This document shows, one piece after another, positions 29,446 through 38,168 of a stretch of 64,000 bases of DNA. Source of the DNA: a virus. The stretch is taken from positions 1-64,000 of the IMG/VR virus record IMGVR_UViG_3300043449_000987; one strand, given 5' to 3'. Positions within the stretch are counted from its first letter, which is position 1; each line of letters begins with the position of its first letter. A model generated the notes under the pieces. That model ran no database searches and was not told where the DNA came from. It saw only the letters and a list, made by a program, of their open reading frames with translations. A program made the position numbers and the translations under genes.

Positions 29446-29839
29446 CTTTTTTACCTTCCCTTAATTGATCAACTATAAAAAGCACTTTATCTAATTGTAC
29501 CTTATCCATAGACATTGTGTCAACTACAGATGCTGTCTCTTTGTCTACACCGTTTGGTGTTATTTTCCCAGTATATAAAACATTATCCTTGATCCAATAA
29601 GCATCATCATCTACAATAATAACACGAAGATTGGTCTTTTCAAAATGCTTGATTGCCTGAGTTCTAATCCTTTTTTTGATTTTAGAGGTTGGTGGTAATA
29701 GCGGATGTACTAAATGATGTATATGGCTTTGACTATATCTATACATATTTTTTTCATTTTTAGGAACATTTCTAAAAATAATCTTAGAGGCAATAAACAT
29801 TGCTACAAGTGTCATCAAAGAACCAGCGATATATTTCAA
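29417..29839 (-). CDS. Membrane-anchored protein of unknown function
   Basis: 140 aa with one N-terminal transmembrane segment (IAGSLMTLVAMFIASKIIF), a basic stretch (SKIKKRIRTQAIKHF) and a beta-rich domain (LRVIIVDDDAYWIKDNVLY). Overlaps the next gene by 29 bases. Confidence 0.7.
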   Translation of the reverse strand: MKYIAGSLMTLVAMFIASKIIFRNVPKNEKNMYRYSQSHIHHLVHPLLPPTSKIKKRIRTQAIKHFEKTNLRVIIVDDDAYWIKDNVLYTGKITPNGVDKETASVVDTMSMDKVQLDKVLFIVDQLREGKKDDSGDSGNK

Positions 29840-29863
29840 TTGAAGCCTCCAAATATAAGTATA

Positions 29864-30193
29864 TCAGAGTTCTTCATTCAGTATTCTGATAATTTCCTTC
29901 AAGGTAGACTTTTGCTGTTTATCTAATGCACCTACATCCTCTAAATTTAATGCTTTATCAGTTAAAGTTACAACAGGATCGTCGCTACTAAGGTCAACAT
30001 CTACAAAGCCATGTTCCCATAATGTCATAACATCTGTATAAAAATATGTGAACATATCCTTATGAAGTTCTGGTGCTATATCCTTTAATTTATCTGTAAA
30101 TTTATACAATGGCTCATTATTATCCATATCAATTGCTGCAACTTCAAGTGCACCACTCAAGATTAAATGTTCCATAAACTCATCTTCATTCAA
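29864..30193 (-). CDS. Acidic helical protein, tandem duplicate
   Basis: 109 aa. N-terminal half matches the next upstream gene: 'EHLILSGALEVAAIDMDN...YKFTDKL' versus 'EHLLLQGAIQVSGFDNKT...YDITDKL'. Function unknown; probably a virion or regulatory accessory. Confidence 0.7.
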   Translation of the reverse strand: MNEDEFMEHLILSGALEVAAIDMDNNEPLYKFTDKLKDIAPELHKDMFTYFYTDVMTLWEHGFVDVDLSSDDPVVTLTDKALNLEDVGALDKQQKSTLKEIIRILNEEL

Positions 30194-30413
30194 GATTAAT
30201 TCTCCATGTCATTATTTTAGGACCTTTATCGATCATCTTATACATATTTTCTCTAAAGGTTTTATTGATATCCTCATACATATCTGGAGCAACTTCCTGA
30301 AGTTTGTCTGTAATATCATACAACGTTTCTCCAGTTTTATTATCAAACCCAGATACCTGTATTGCACCCTGCAAAAGTAGATGCTCTAAAAGTGCTTGTG
30401 TTCTTAGGCTCAT
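30186..30413 (-). CDS. Shortened paralogue of 29864-30193
   Basis: 75 aa. Aligns with the first 65 residues of its neighbour and then diverges into 'GPKIMTWRINLE', lacking the C-terminal third. Looks like a tandem duplicate that lost its end. Confidence 0.65.
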   Translation of the reverse strand: MSLRTQALLEHLLLQGAIQVSGFDNKTGETLYDITDKLQEVAPDMYEDINKTFRENMYKMIDKGPKIMTWRINLE

Positions 30414-30661
30414 TAGTCACCCAAAAAATCAATCAATTCTGCTTTTGTTTTTGCACCGTTCATTCTATTAATTTCAGTCTTATCTTCAATTAAAATAAAT
30501 GTAGGTATGCTTTTAATGCCAAAAGCCTTTACCATTTCTACCTGAGAGTCTGCATCGATAATATTGAAATGATACCCTTCAGATATTAACTCTTGAACAT
30601 ATGGCATAGTTCTTTGACATGGATTACACCATTCTGCAGAAAAATAAAGAACATGTCTCAT
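30413..30661 (-). CDS. Thioredoxin-like protein
   Basis: 82 aa. WCNPC active site (residues 11-15) and the cis-proline motif 'SIPTF' (51-55) define a short thioredoxin/glutaredoxin fold. It would reduce disulfides, perhaps for nucleotide reduction or redox upkeep. Overlaps its neighbours. Confidence 0.9.
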   Translation of the reverse strand: MRHVLYFSAEWCNPCQRTMPYVQELISEGYHFNIIDADSQVEMVKAFGIKSIPTFILIEDKTEINRMNGAKTKAELIDFLGD

Positions 30662-31065
30662 TTGCCAGACTTCTTTCTTGCTTTAGCCAATGCATCAAAA
30701 TCCTTGATCTTTGTTTCTCCCATATAACCCCAAGCATATCCATCATTAATCATCTTATCATTCACAGATACCGTATCTCCATCTATATATACCCATCCAA
30801 GAATTCTGCCATATTTTTCTGTAGAGTCTGGAAGTTCTGTTTTAATTACAATACTTTTAGCATCAGAAATGCTATGCTTTAGATATTCTTTAGCCTCAAG
30901 GCCAAGGGCCTTCTCCATCTTGTCTGCAGTACGACTTTCAGGGGTATCAATACCTGCCAAACGGACTCTTTTGGTTAAAGAGATGTCAAACCCTAGATCA
31001 ATATCGACATCTATTGTATCTCCGTCTACAACCTTTAAAACCTTTTTTACATTATAATCGTACAT
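30658..31065 (-). CDS. Thermonuclease (SNase-like)
   Basis: 135 aa. 'VVDGDTIDVDI', 'RVRLAGIDTPES', 'GLEAKEYL' and 'YGRILGWVYIDG' follow the Staphylococcal nuclease fold; the catalytic Arg, Glu and Arg can be placed in these motifs. No signal peptide, so it likely acts in the cytoplasm on host DNA or RNA. Confidence 0.9.
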   Translation of the reverse strand: MYDYNVKKVLKVVDGDTIDVDIDLGFDISLTKRVRLAGIDTPESRTADKMEKALGLEAKEYLKHSISDAKSIVIKTELPDSTEKYGRILGWVYIDGDTVSVNDKMINDGYAWGYMGETKIKDFDALAKARKKSGK

Positions 31066-31611
31066 TTACTGCCTCCAGTTGTTATCTTCTTTATATAAAA
31101 CCTTATGGGTTTTAAGTTTATCTATATAGGCATCGTACATTTGCTTTACTCTGCCCTCTATAGAGTCTTGTGTACTATCACCAGTAATACCAATTCTGAT
31201 ATCGTAGTCATTAACTTCTGGCTCTTCCCAATAGTCTAGTCGCTGCATCTCATCTTTGCTATGGTCATCTACATTGTGTACAACTCTTTCAAGATACCCA
31301 GGAATTTTATCAAACTGATCGTGTGGAATTGTATCAACATATACAGAAAAATCTGGAACAACTCTACCAGGCTCAATCCTATACTGCTCCCTTGATTCTG
31401 CTGTAGCAAAATATCCACTTGTCACAATATGACCACGATTATTTCTATCATATGCTTTAGCAATTACACGTAGCCACCTTGCCTGTTGTGGTTGTAGGTG
31501 ACCCATTGGAAGATCTCTACTATCTAAATACCAAGCATCGATCTTGTTTGCAAATGCACGACCAATTTTTTCTCTTGTGTCTACATCCATTCCCATCATC
31601 TGTATAATCAT
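31066..31611 (-). CDS. Degenerate kinase-like paralogue lacking Walker A
   Basis: 181 aa. The start 'MIIQMMGMDVDTREKIGRAF' aligns with 'MIIQIIGLPGSGKTELAKAL' of the kinase fusion, and 'DAWYLDSRDL' with 'NAIHLNADEV', but the GxxGxGK(T/S) loop is gone. It probably cannot bind ATP in the usual way and may be regulatory or structural. The nucleotidyltransferase domain is absent. Confidence 0.65.
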   Translation of the reverse strand: MIIQMMGMDVDTREKIGRAFANKIDAWYLDSRDLPMGHLQPQQARWLRVIAKAYDRNNRGHIVTSGYFATAESREQYRIEPGRVVPDFSVYVDTIPHDQFDKIPGYLERVVHNVDDHSKDEMQRLDYWEEPEVNDYDIRIGITGDSTQDSIEGRVKQMYDAYIDKLKTHKVLYKEDNNWRQ

Positions 31612-32192
31612 TTATTTTCTCCTTTTGTTAAAAACTCATTTGGAATTATATCAATTACTAAATGAATTCGTTCAAGATTGCTATTGTTTTTAACAGAGTG
31701 TGTTCTTGAATTATTAATTTCCCAACACTCACCCTGCTTCATATTTATTGTGCTTGCATCAACAGTAAAAAATACATTTGGATTTGTGACCAATGGTATA
31801 TGGCATCGTCTTGCTGTAATTAAATATTCACCACGATCTTCATGTGGCGGTATTAAACCATCGTCTTTTAGTTTTAAAACAATTGCTCTGCCCACTCTGC
31901 CGTCATGTTTTTGCTCTAAATCTTTTATGATAGGGTTAAGCACATCTAAAACTCTTTGATCTGTTGTTTTATATTCTGCAACATATCCCTGAGATGCTGT
32001 CCAGTTTAATGGAAAATCAACATAAATATATGATTGTGTATATTTATGAGTTGGGATTGTTTCTTGTCTACTTGTATCAATTAGCCATTCGTTATCATAG
32101 GACAGCACAATATCTTTTAGTTTTGATACATCGTATTCTCCCCAAAACTTAAAGTTAAACTCTTCTTTAGTTTTTACTGTCCAATTTCTCAT
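31608..32192 (-). CDS. Aspartyl/asparaginyl beta-hydroxylase-like oxygenase
   Basis: 194 aa. 'PPHEDRG' (H117, D119), 'RRCHIPLVTN', 'GECWEINNSRTHSVKN' (H165) and 'RIHLVID' match the Asp/Arg_hydrox family, a cupin-type Fe(II)/2OG branch different from the others in the window. It would hydroxylate Asp, Asn or Arg side chains or a small molecule. Coupled to the degenerate kinase by ATGA. Confidence 0.9.
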   Translation of the reverse strand: MRNWTVKTKEEFNFKFWGEYDVSKLKDIVLSYDNEWLIDTSRQETIPTHKYTQSYIYVDFPLNWTASQGYVAEYKTTDQRVLDVLNPIIKDLEQKHDGRVGRAIVLKLKDDGLIPPHEDRGEYLITARRCHIPLVTNPNVFFTVDASTINMKQGECWEINNSRTHSVKNNSNLERIHLVIDIIPNEFLTKGENK

Positions 32193-32435
32193 TTAATCTT
32201 CCTCGTAAACTTCAGGCTGTGGCAATAACTTATCTCTTTCATCTAAAATAGTTATTGCAAACTTCATCATTTTATCATATCCTACCGCATTGTCCATCAC
32301 ATTATTGTAATGATGCCCACAAAACATAAGTTCTCCAGATAACCCAGTTACTCTAACTAAAGCCTCTGCGCTGCATCTATCGCATCTATCTTGAGCCGTT
32401 AAAATCCATTGTGCAGCAGGCTTAGTTTCTATCAT
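32193..32435 (-). CDS. DUF7455-like Cys/His protein
   Basis: 80 aa. 'DRCDRCSAEALVRV' and 'ELMFCGHHYN' form the C-x2-C...C-x-H-H pattern of a small actinobacterial zinc protein. The start is uncertain: TATAAT directly precedes an ATG at 32444, and the next ATG at 32435 fits a short leader better. Confidence 0.7.
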   Translation of the reverse strand: MIETKPAAQWILTAQDRCDRCSAEALVRVTGLSGELMFCGHHYNNVMDNAVGYDKMMKFAITILDERDKLLPQPEVYEED

Positions 32436-32514
32436 AGTACTCATATTATACCCTCTTCTAATAAAATACGGATGACCATCAGCCGTAGGGTGTGCATTTT
32501 TATTTTTAAGTGTG

Positions 32515-32700
32515 TTATTTTTTTCTATTATCTGTAGAATAAAATCCACTGCCATTAAATAATGCACCTACATTAGAGTATACACGATTTAGTGGTACAT
32601 TGCAAGTGTCACACATGTAGCCAGGATCATTTTCAGTTATTGATCTGACCTTAACAAAATCTTCCTTGCATTCAGGACAATTATATTCGTATACTGCCAC
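32515..32700 (-). CDS. FmdB-family zinc ribbon protein
   Basis: 61 aa, GTG start. 'YEYNCPECKEDF' and 'YMCDTCNVPLNRV' provide four zinc cysteines, and 'NGSGFYSTDNR' is the family C-terminus. Cellular role unclear; often annotated as regulatory. Confidence 0.85.
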   Translation of the reverse strand: MAVYEYNCPECKEDFVKVRSITENDPGYMCDTCNVPLNRVYSNVGALFNGSGFYSTDNRKK

Positions 32701-32807
32701 TACTTCTTTTTCTTTTCTTTAACATACCAAACAGGTAGTTTCAGTTCATCCCCAGACCATTCATACCCAAGTGCCTTAACAACAAACTTAATAATCTTGA
32801 TTCTCAT
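32700..32807 (-). CDS. 35-aa basic peptide
   Basis: MRIKIIKFVVKALGYEW start and a KEKKKK tail; overlaps by one base at both ends with FmdB and DUF2061 genes, indicating coupling. Confidence 0.55.
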   Translation of the reverse strand: MRIKIIKFVVKALGYEWSGDELKLPVWYVKEKKKK

Positions 32808-33007
32808 TATTTAATACCCTTTCCAAACTTAGCCCAAACTCTTTCATGTAGAAAATATCCAAGGGCTTCCCAAGCAATATACAGAAGAGCACCAAGACTT
32901 GCATACTCCCATTCGCCAGTAAATAAATAAATTACACCAGCAACACCAACTAGGTGGAATGTTTCCCAACTAAATGTTTTAAGTAATGTTCTTCTTGTTG
33001 ATTCCAT
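32807..33007 (-). CDS. DUF2061 membrane protein, copy 3
   Basis: 66 aa. 'RTLLKTFSWETFHLVGVAGVIYLFTGEW' and 'GYFLHERVW' mark the family; more diverged than copies 1 and 2. Immediately downstream of the endolysin, a place where holins often lie. Confidence 0.8.
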   Translation of the reverse strand: MESTRRTLLKTFSWETFHLVGVAGVIYLFTGEWEYASLGALLYIAWEALGYFLHERVWAKFGKGIK

Positions 33008-33795
33008 TATGCACCCAACACTTTCTTGTATGTTGTAATATCTACCACACCATTAACTGGTAACTTGTTTTTCTTTTGAAAATCTTTAACAGCCTTATCT
33101 GTTGCTGGACCAAATTCTCCATCTGCTGCTAATCCTAATGCCTCTTGGATCTTCTTTACCGATGATCCCTTAGCACCAATCTTAAATGGCTTAAACTCTT
33201 TCTTTGCTGCAGGTGCAGCAGGAGCAGGCTTTGCTGGTGCATCAGATGATCCAACCTTAGACAATAGTGGAACATTTTCTTCACCAACATAAACTGGACG
33301 ACCCCAACCAACAATTGCATTCATCAACTTTGGCTTATTATTCTTTACATATGCACGAGTTTTCTCTACACACATGCCACCATTGCGCTGGTCTCCCTTT
33401 GCAGTTCCTGAAGTATTTCCTTCAATAACTTGAATTGTTCCGTCTCCATTATTCTTAATGCAAAGACCAACATGTGAAATTCTATTGACACCATCATCTG
33501 GAAAATCAAAATAGATCCAGTCTCCAGGAGTTGGATCATCATTACGAGCATCTGCCCAACGATCATTCTTCTTAAACCAGTCAGAGGCTGCTATTGTTGC
33601 TGCGCTCTTTGGATACTTCTTTGGATCTAGCCCTGCAGTAAATGCACACCATGAAACAAACGACTGGCACCATGGAAGAAAGTTTGCTCCTGTCCACTTA
33701 CCATACTTTGTCTCGTTATCTTTTGGACCTTCAATAGTTCCAACTTCTTTCTTTGCAACCTCAATGATTGCTTCTACCGAACCTTTTATTGCCAC
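33007..33795 (-). CDS. Endolysin: CHAP-like amidase/peptidase plus peptidoglycan-binding domain
   Basis: 262 aa. Catalytic domain about 1-170 with 'WCQSFVSWC' (nucleophile Cys), 'RISHVGL' (His) and a GNTSG turn; then an Ala/Pro/Lys linker (about 178-200) and a C-terminal PG_binding_1 domain (about 205-262, 'GAKGSSVKKIQEALGLAADG'). Cleaves cell-wall peptidoglycan at the end of infection. GTG start with AGGAGGATAAC. Confidence 0.9.
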   Translation of the reverse strand: MAIKGSVEAIIEVAKKEVGTIEGPKDNETKYGKWTGANFLPWCQSFVSWCAFTAGLDPKKYPKSAATIAASDWFKKNDRWADARNDDPTPGDWIYFDFPDDGVNRISHVGLCIKNNGDGTIQVIEGNTSGTAKGDQRNGGMCVEKTRAYVKNNKPKLMNAIVGWGRPVYVGEENVPLLSKVGSSDAPAKPAPAAPAAKKEFKPFKIGAKGSSVKKIQEALGLAADGEFGPATDKAVKDFQKKNKLPVNGVVDITTYKKVLGA

Positions 33796-33831
33796 GTTAT
33801 CCTCCTATGGATTTATATATATTATACCACT

Positions 33832-35265
33832 TTAACGTATAATTGTAAAGTTATATGTTTTTTCCCACTCTACAATGTCATTTTCGTCATTTAGCAGTGG
33901 CTGCCCTTTAATATTTAAACTGGTATTCAATAGGACTGGAACTCCAGTTTCTAAATAGAACTTATTTAATACCCTCCATAAGCCACGATGTTGATCTCTA
34001 TTGACTGTCTGTACTCTTGATGTGCCATCAGCATGGACGACAGATGGAATTTTATCTGGCTGCAAACATTTAACCGTGTATTGCATATATGGTGAAGCAA
34101 AGTTCATGTCAAACCACTTTGATGCATGCTCCTCCATGACTACTGGAGCAAATGGCCTAAACAATTCTCTCTTTTTAATTAGATTTACTTTATCCTTAAT
34201 GTTTGGATCTCTTGGATCTGCTAAAATACTTCTATTGCCCAATGCTCTTGGACCATATTCTGCCCTACCTGTTGCTACTGCTACCACTTTATCTTTGTTA
34301 ATTCCTTCAATGATTTTGTCTACTGGGTATTCTCCACCAAGGTCGTATCCAAGATATGGGGTTTCCCATTTTATATGTTGACCATAAAGTGCTGCTGCTG
34401 CCCCTAAAGAACTTCCAGCGTCTCCAGGATTTGGCATAATCCATACATCTTTAAATAATTTCCAGAGCATTGTGTTTGCAGATGAGTTTAATGCACATCC
34501 ACCCATAAACACTAGATTTCTTTTTCCTGTTAGTGTTTTTGCTGAGTTCATAAATTCTGCCAAACGCAGTTCATAGACAAACTGTACTGCAGCAGCAATA
34601 TCAAAACGTGATTGTTCATCTAGGACTTCATCCCAGTCATGAATACCTCTATGAAAGTTATATTTTTGTTTAGTTATATTTGGAAAATAATCATTTACTT
34701 TTCTATAGTATCTATCTTTATCTCCATATGCAGCCATACCCATCATAATATATTCTTCTTGGTTTGGCATAAGACCAATTAGTTGTGTGAAAGCAGAATA
34801 AAACAGTCCGAAACTAAACGGATAGTTTTGTTTTTGAATAAGTTTAATATTATTATCTACGCCTGTCCAAATTGTTGAAGTATTAAATTCACCTATGGCA
34901 TCAAGAACAACAATAACTGCGTTATCAAACGGGCTTGTATAGTACCCTGCTGCTGCATGAGAATAATGATGTCCAAAGTTTGTTCTTGGAATGCGATCTA
35001 AATCTGTACTTTCAAACCATGGCCTATCACCACCAAAACCACCCCTTGTTTTTACTCTTAACCTTTTTAATAATGGTTTTTCGTAATAAGCAATTTTATC
35101 TGGAGTGCCGTACTGTAATGCATCTTTAATTAATTCGTGATTAGTAAACCAGTCATTCTTTTCTTTGCTATATCTTTCAGCATGTCCAGCAAAAAGAATT
35201 CGACCATTCTCAATTAACGATACGGACGCATCGTGTGTTGTTTCGTTAATTCCGAGTATTCTCAT
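33832..35265 (-). CDS. Carbamoyltransferase, NodU/CmcH/TobZ family
   Basis: 477 aa. N-terminal Kae1/YrdC-like ASKHA domain: 'ILGINETTHDASVSLIENG', the metal-binding HHYSHA motif, 'GGCALNS' and 'GAAAALYG'. C-terminal domain: 'GRAEYGPRALGNRSILADPR' and 'FRPFAPVV'. The family transfers a carbamoyl group from carbamoyl phosphate to sugar or antibiotic hydroxyls. It ends about 90-100 residues before the usual length, so the C-terminus is shortened. Related enzymes occur in cyanophages. Confidence 0.9.
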   Translation of the reverse strand: MRILGINETTHDASVSLIENGRILFAGHAERYSKEKNDWFTNHELIKDALQYGTPDKIAYYEKPLLKRLRVKTRGGFGGDRPWFESTDLDRIPRTNFGHHYSHAAAGYYTSPFDNAVIVVLDAIGEFNTSTIWTGVDNNIKLIQKQNYPFSFGLFYSAFTQLIGLMPNQEEYIMMGMAAYGDKDRYYRKVNDYFPNITKQKYNFHRGIHDWDEVLDEQSRFDIAAAVQFVYELRLAEFMNSAKTLTGKRNLVFMGGCALNSSANTMLWKLFKDVWIMPNPGDAGSSLGAAAALYGQHIKWETPYLGYDLGGEYPVDKIIEGINKDKVVAVATGRAEYGPRALGNRSILADPRDPNIKDKVNLIKKRELFRPFAPVVMEEHASKWFDMNFASPYMQYTVKCLQPDKIPSVVHADGTSRVQTVNRDQHRGLWRVLNKFYLETGVPVLLNTSLNIKGQPLLNDENDIVEWEKTYNFTIIR

Positions 35266-35268
35266 TGC

Positions 35269-35931
35269 TTACTCTTCGCCCGTTGAATTTCTCATATCTT
35301 GTAATGGAATATTGTGATACCAGTTTGGCAAAGCATATCTTGGTCCCTTTGTAACTGGAGCAACTTCATGCACATATAAAAAGTTTGATGGGAAAAACAA
35401 TACGCTTCCTGGTTCTGGCTTTAAGGTAATGTTTGATTGTCTAAAAGTAATTTCTCCACCCTCATAATCATCATTGAGGTATAGCAATACAGATAAAACA
35501 CGACTACTAACACCCTGATCTTGATGTGCTGGCAAATATCCAGCCTTATCATATCGAAGAAGATGCATGGTGTGTTCTCTTGATTTAATATTATTTTCCG
35601 CAAAAGGATACAATTCTTTAGTGTAGTGACTTAATGTTAGGTCTAATGCACCAAACAATTCAGAAGAAATAAACCGTTGCTCATTATAGTAGATATCATG
35701 GTTACTTATATGTTTTACCTGTGGAATAAACTTTTGTAAGCAGAACAATTCTTTATTTCCGCTTTCATTTTTCCACTCAATCCATGGCTTTACACTTGTT
35801 TGCCATTCTGCTGGCTTATCTAGTTGATATCTATCTTCTAAATCTTCAATAGCCTTAATTAATTTATCTGGTTCTTGAACAATATTTTTATAATAAACAA
35901 GTCCCAGATCTAATATTTCATAATTAATCAC
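35269..35931 (-). CDS. Fe(II)/2OG oxygenase, prolyl-hydroxylase-like
   Basis: 220 aa. H136/D138 (AHQD), H188 (YVHEV) and R198; 'VLLYLNDDYEGGEITF' strand pair. Adjacent to a second oxygenase and to carbamoyltransferase and glycosyltransferase genes, so a shared pathway is plausible. Confidence 0.92.
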   Translation of the reverse strand: MINYEILDLGLVYYKNIVQEPDKLIKAIEDLEDRYQLDKPAEWQTSVKPWIEWKNESGNKELFCLQKFIPQVKHISNHDIYYNEQRFISSELFGALDLTLSHYTKELYPFAENNIKSREHTMHLLRYDKAGYLPAHQDQGVSSRVLSVLLYLNDDYEGGEITFRQSNITLKPEPGSVLFFPSNFLYVHEVAPVTKGPRYALPNWYHNIPLQDMRNSTGEE

Positions 35932-36517
35932 GATTTAAGTAATAGTCCTTTGCTTTCCACTTATTAAGACCAGGGTGAAAATCTGGATCTGCATGTTGTG
36001 GAATACTTGTATGCATAAACAATCCAGTATACCTATCACCACGAGTAACTCTTGTTATTCCATGTATATATTCTGTACCTGCGCCAGGGAAAAATACAGC
36101 AGAGTATTGCTTTGGTTGATATTCAAATTCTTGATTTGGGAAAAAGATTTTACCACCATCATATTCTGATTCATGGTTGAGATACATAATTGTGCTAAAC
36201 TCAATCCACGGCTCTGGTCCTTGTGCGTCAATGTGTAGGTCTCCCTTTGTGCCCGTTGCCCAATGAGACCCAAATGCTTTAAAGACATATATATCATTTT
36301 TAAAACCGTTTAATGCACGATGCATCTCATTAGACTTATGACCGTATCTATTTAAAATTTCTAAAACTCTTTTATTATATGGTAAAGATGTTCCACCATA
36401 TCTGTCTTTATAGTATGATGGATATGGGTTTACTTCGGATGGGTTGTGTTGCTCATCTATGAGAATTGCTGCATCTTCTGGTGTTATAAAGTTTTCTACT
36501 ACTGTTATTCTGTGCAT
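35924..36517 (-). CDS. Fe(II)/2OG oxygenase, prolyl-hydroxylase-like
   Basis: 197 aa. H95/D97 (LHID), H152 (YIHG) and R162; 'IMYLNHESEYDGGKIFF'. Overlaps the next oxygenase by eight bases; AAGGAGGAAA ribosome-binding site. Confidence 0.92.
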   Translation of the reverse strand: MHRITVVENFITPEDAAILIDEQHNPSEVNPYPSYYKDRYGGTSLPYNKRVLEILNRYGHKSNEMHRALNGFKNDIYVFKAFGSHWATGTKGDLHIDAQGPEPWIEFSTIMYLNHESEYDGGKIFFPNQEFEYQPKQYSAVFFPGAGTEYIHGITRVTRGDRYTGLFMHTSIPQHADPDFHPGLNKWKAKDYYLNRD

Positions 36518-36541
36518 ATTTCCTCCTTATTAATTATACCA

Positions 36542-37411
36542 CTAACTAATTTCTCGTGTTCTATCGATAAATCTACGTGCATCAATTTTGTTCATTTTTA
36601 GACTTTCTGGATCGTAAAGAACATCATTAGAAGGATAAGGCAACTTCTTTAATTGTTTCAGATTTATATTGTGAAAAGCAATGAAGTCTTCAAGGGTTCT
36701 GGCCTGCTCTAATGCAGAAAAATATCTATTTTTACCATACTCTAATAAATCAACAACCTCATTATAGTTATGATTTTTAGAAAATGGAACATATAGGGTT
36801 TTAATACTATTTTCACCAACAACTCTATATGATCCAGTTGGCATACCATATATGTCAATACCCCTGACAAACCAACTTAAAGAAAGGTGTTCTTCTTCTC
36901 CATTGTATTTTAAATATACTGGATATTTTACAATTTTTAAATGATCTCTTTTAGCAAAAATAAGTGCTCTATCAACATAATTGTTTAATGTAAACGTATC
37001 AGAGTCAGAATAAACCTTTTTTAAATAAAAAATATTTTCAAACTCTAATGATATTTTACCCTGTCCAGATACAACACAATTATTTTTTTCAACAAAATCT
37101 ACTAGTGTAATGTCCCAGTTTTTTTCTAACAAAACGTTATCTTCAAGAAACAGTATGTAATCTGATTTTGACCTGTTTAAAAATGAATATTTTTGTTGAC
37201 ATTGATTTGTTAGCCAATCCCAAAATACATGCTGATAGTAAACATTTGGCATATTACGAAAAGTCTCAGACCTATCTAATGGATGCTGATCAATTACTGC
37301 TATATTAATATAACTGCTTTGGCTCTTATTAATAATTAAATTTTCAACAGTTTCTTTTAGATTTTTACCCTTGTACGAATAAATTAAAACATCAATCTTG
37401 TTCATCGTCAT
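36542..37411 (-). CDS. Glycosyltransferase-like protein
   Basis: 289 aa. 'IDVLIYSYKGKNLKETVENL' start, 'IAVIDQHPLDRSETF' and 'SDYILFLEDNVLLEKNWD' follow the GT-A family 2 layout, with EDN in place of the DxD metal motif. 'EEHLSLSWFVRGIDIY' near 190 resembles the acceptor loop of GlcNAc-type transferases. Donor and acceptor unknown; its neighbours hint at decoration of a glycan or protein. Confidence 0.75.
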   Translation of the reverse strand: MTMNKIDVLIYSYKGKNLKETVENLIINKSQSSYINIAVIDQHPLDRSETFRNMPNVYYQHVFWDWLTNQCQQKYSFLNRSKSDYILFLEDNVLLEKNWDITLVDFVEKNNCVVSGQGKISLEFENIFYLKKVYSDSDTFTLNNYVDRALIFAKRDHLKIVKYPVYLKYNGEEEHLSLSWFVRGIDIYGMPTGSYRVVGENSIKTLYVPFSKNHNYNEVVDLLEYGKNRYFSALEQARTLEDFIAFHNINLKQLKKLPYPSNDVLYDPESLKMNKIDARRFIDRTREIS

Positions 37412-38168
37412 GGTTTACCTGTCTAATATCTTTATTCTTTACACCAAAAATTTTTCTTCTCCATGCAGTTTGTTTGTAATACCCATACAGCCTAGATCTT
37501 CTATTCTCTGCCATCAATTCATGCCTATCTAATGCCTCATCGGTTTCTTCAACTTCTAGTTGCCACTCATCTCTTTTAAAAGGAATTATTTGAAAAATTG
37601 GAGTACCTTTGGGGATAATCCCCTGAAAATCTTTTTGCAGAAAAAACGCTGTAAAAACTGGTAAACCCCAAATATCAGACTCAACTATTCCAGACATAGT
37701 ATAAAAAGGAAGATCGTACCTATTCATTGGGTGTGTAATTAAAACAGAATAACCAGGTGGTGTTTCATAATACCAGTTCATTCTCCACCCGTAATGAATT
37801 GGGTGACAGTTATTTGGTACTGGCAACTCAATTGTTGGTCTCTTGTCAACAAGCATTACATCACCACCCCATGATAATTTTGGCTTACCAAACTCATCTA
37901 ATTCAACCAATATGTCTTCTTCAAGTACATAATGGTATCCCCCAGTAAGGGCATCAAAAAATGGCATGCACATTTTGGTTGCTACCATTGCGCCATCTGC
38001 TCCTAGATTATTTTTTACACCCAGAGTAATATCATCATTTGATTTGTCAAATCTTGCAAGACTCCTATACCATTCTGGTACCGTTGAAACGGCAGGAACT
38101 GGTGGTGTTAATCTACCATCATGTCCAACAAATCCTGGTGTAAATTTTATATCTAATGGTTTACTCAC
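37392..38168 (-). CDS. DUF6065-like phage protein, copy 1
   Basis: 258 aa. 'VPEWYRSL', 'KMCMPFFDALTGGY', 'PPGYSVLITHPMNR' and 'GTPIFQIIPFKRDEW' recur in the next two genes, so these are three paralogues. The pattern resembles DUF6065-type beta-rich proteins of unknown role, frequent near sugar-modifying genes in phages. Confidence 0.75.
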   Translation of the reverse strand: MSKPLDIKFTPGFVGHDGRLTPPVPAVSTVPEWYRSLARFDKSNDDITLGVKNNLGADGAMVATKMCMPFFDALTGGYHYVLEEDILVELDEFGKPKLSWGGDVMLVDKRPTIELPVPNNCHPIHYGWRMNWYYETPPGYSVLITHPMNRYDLPFYTMSGIVESDIWGLPVFTAFFLQKDFQGIIPKGTPIFQIIPFKRDEWQLEVEETDEALDRHELMAENRRSRLYGYYKQTAWRRKIFGVKNKDIRQVNHDDEQD

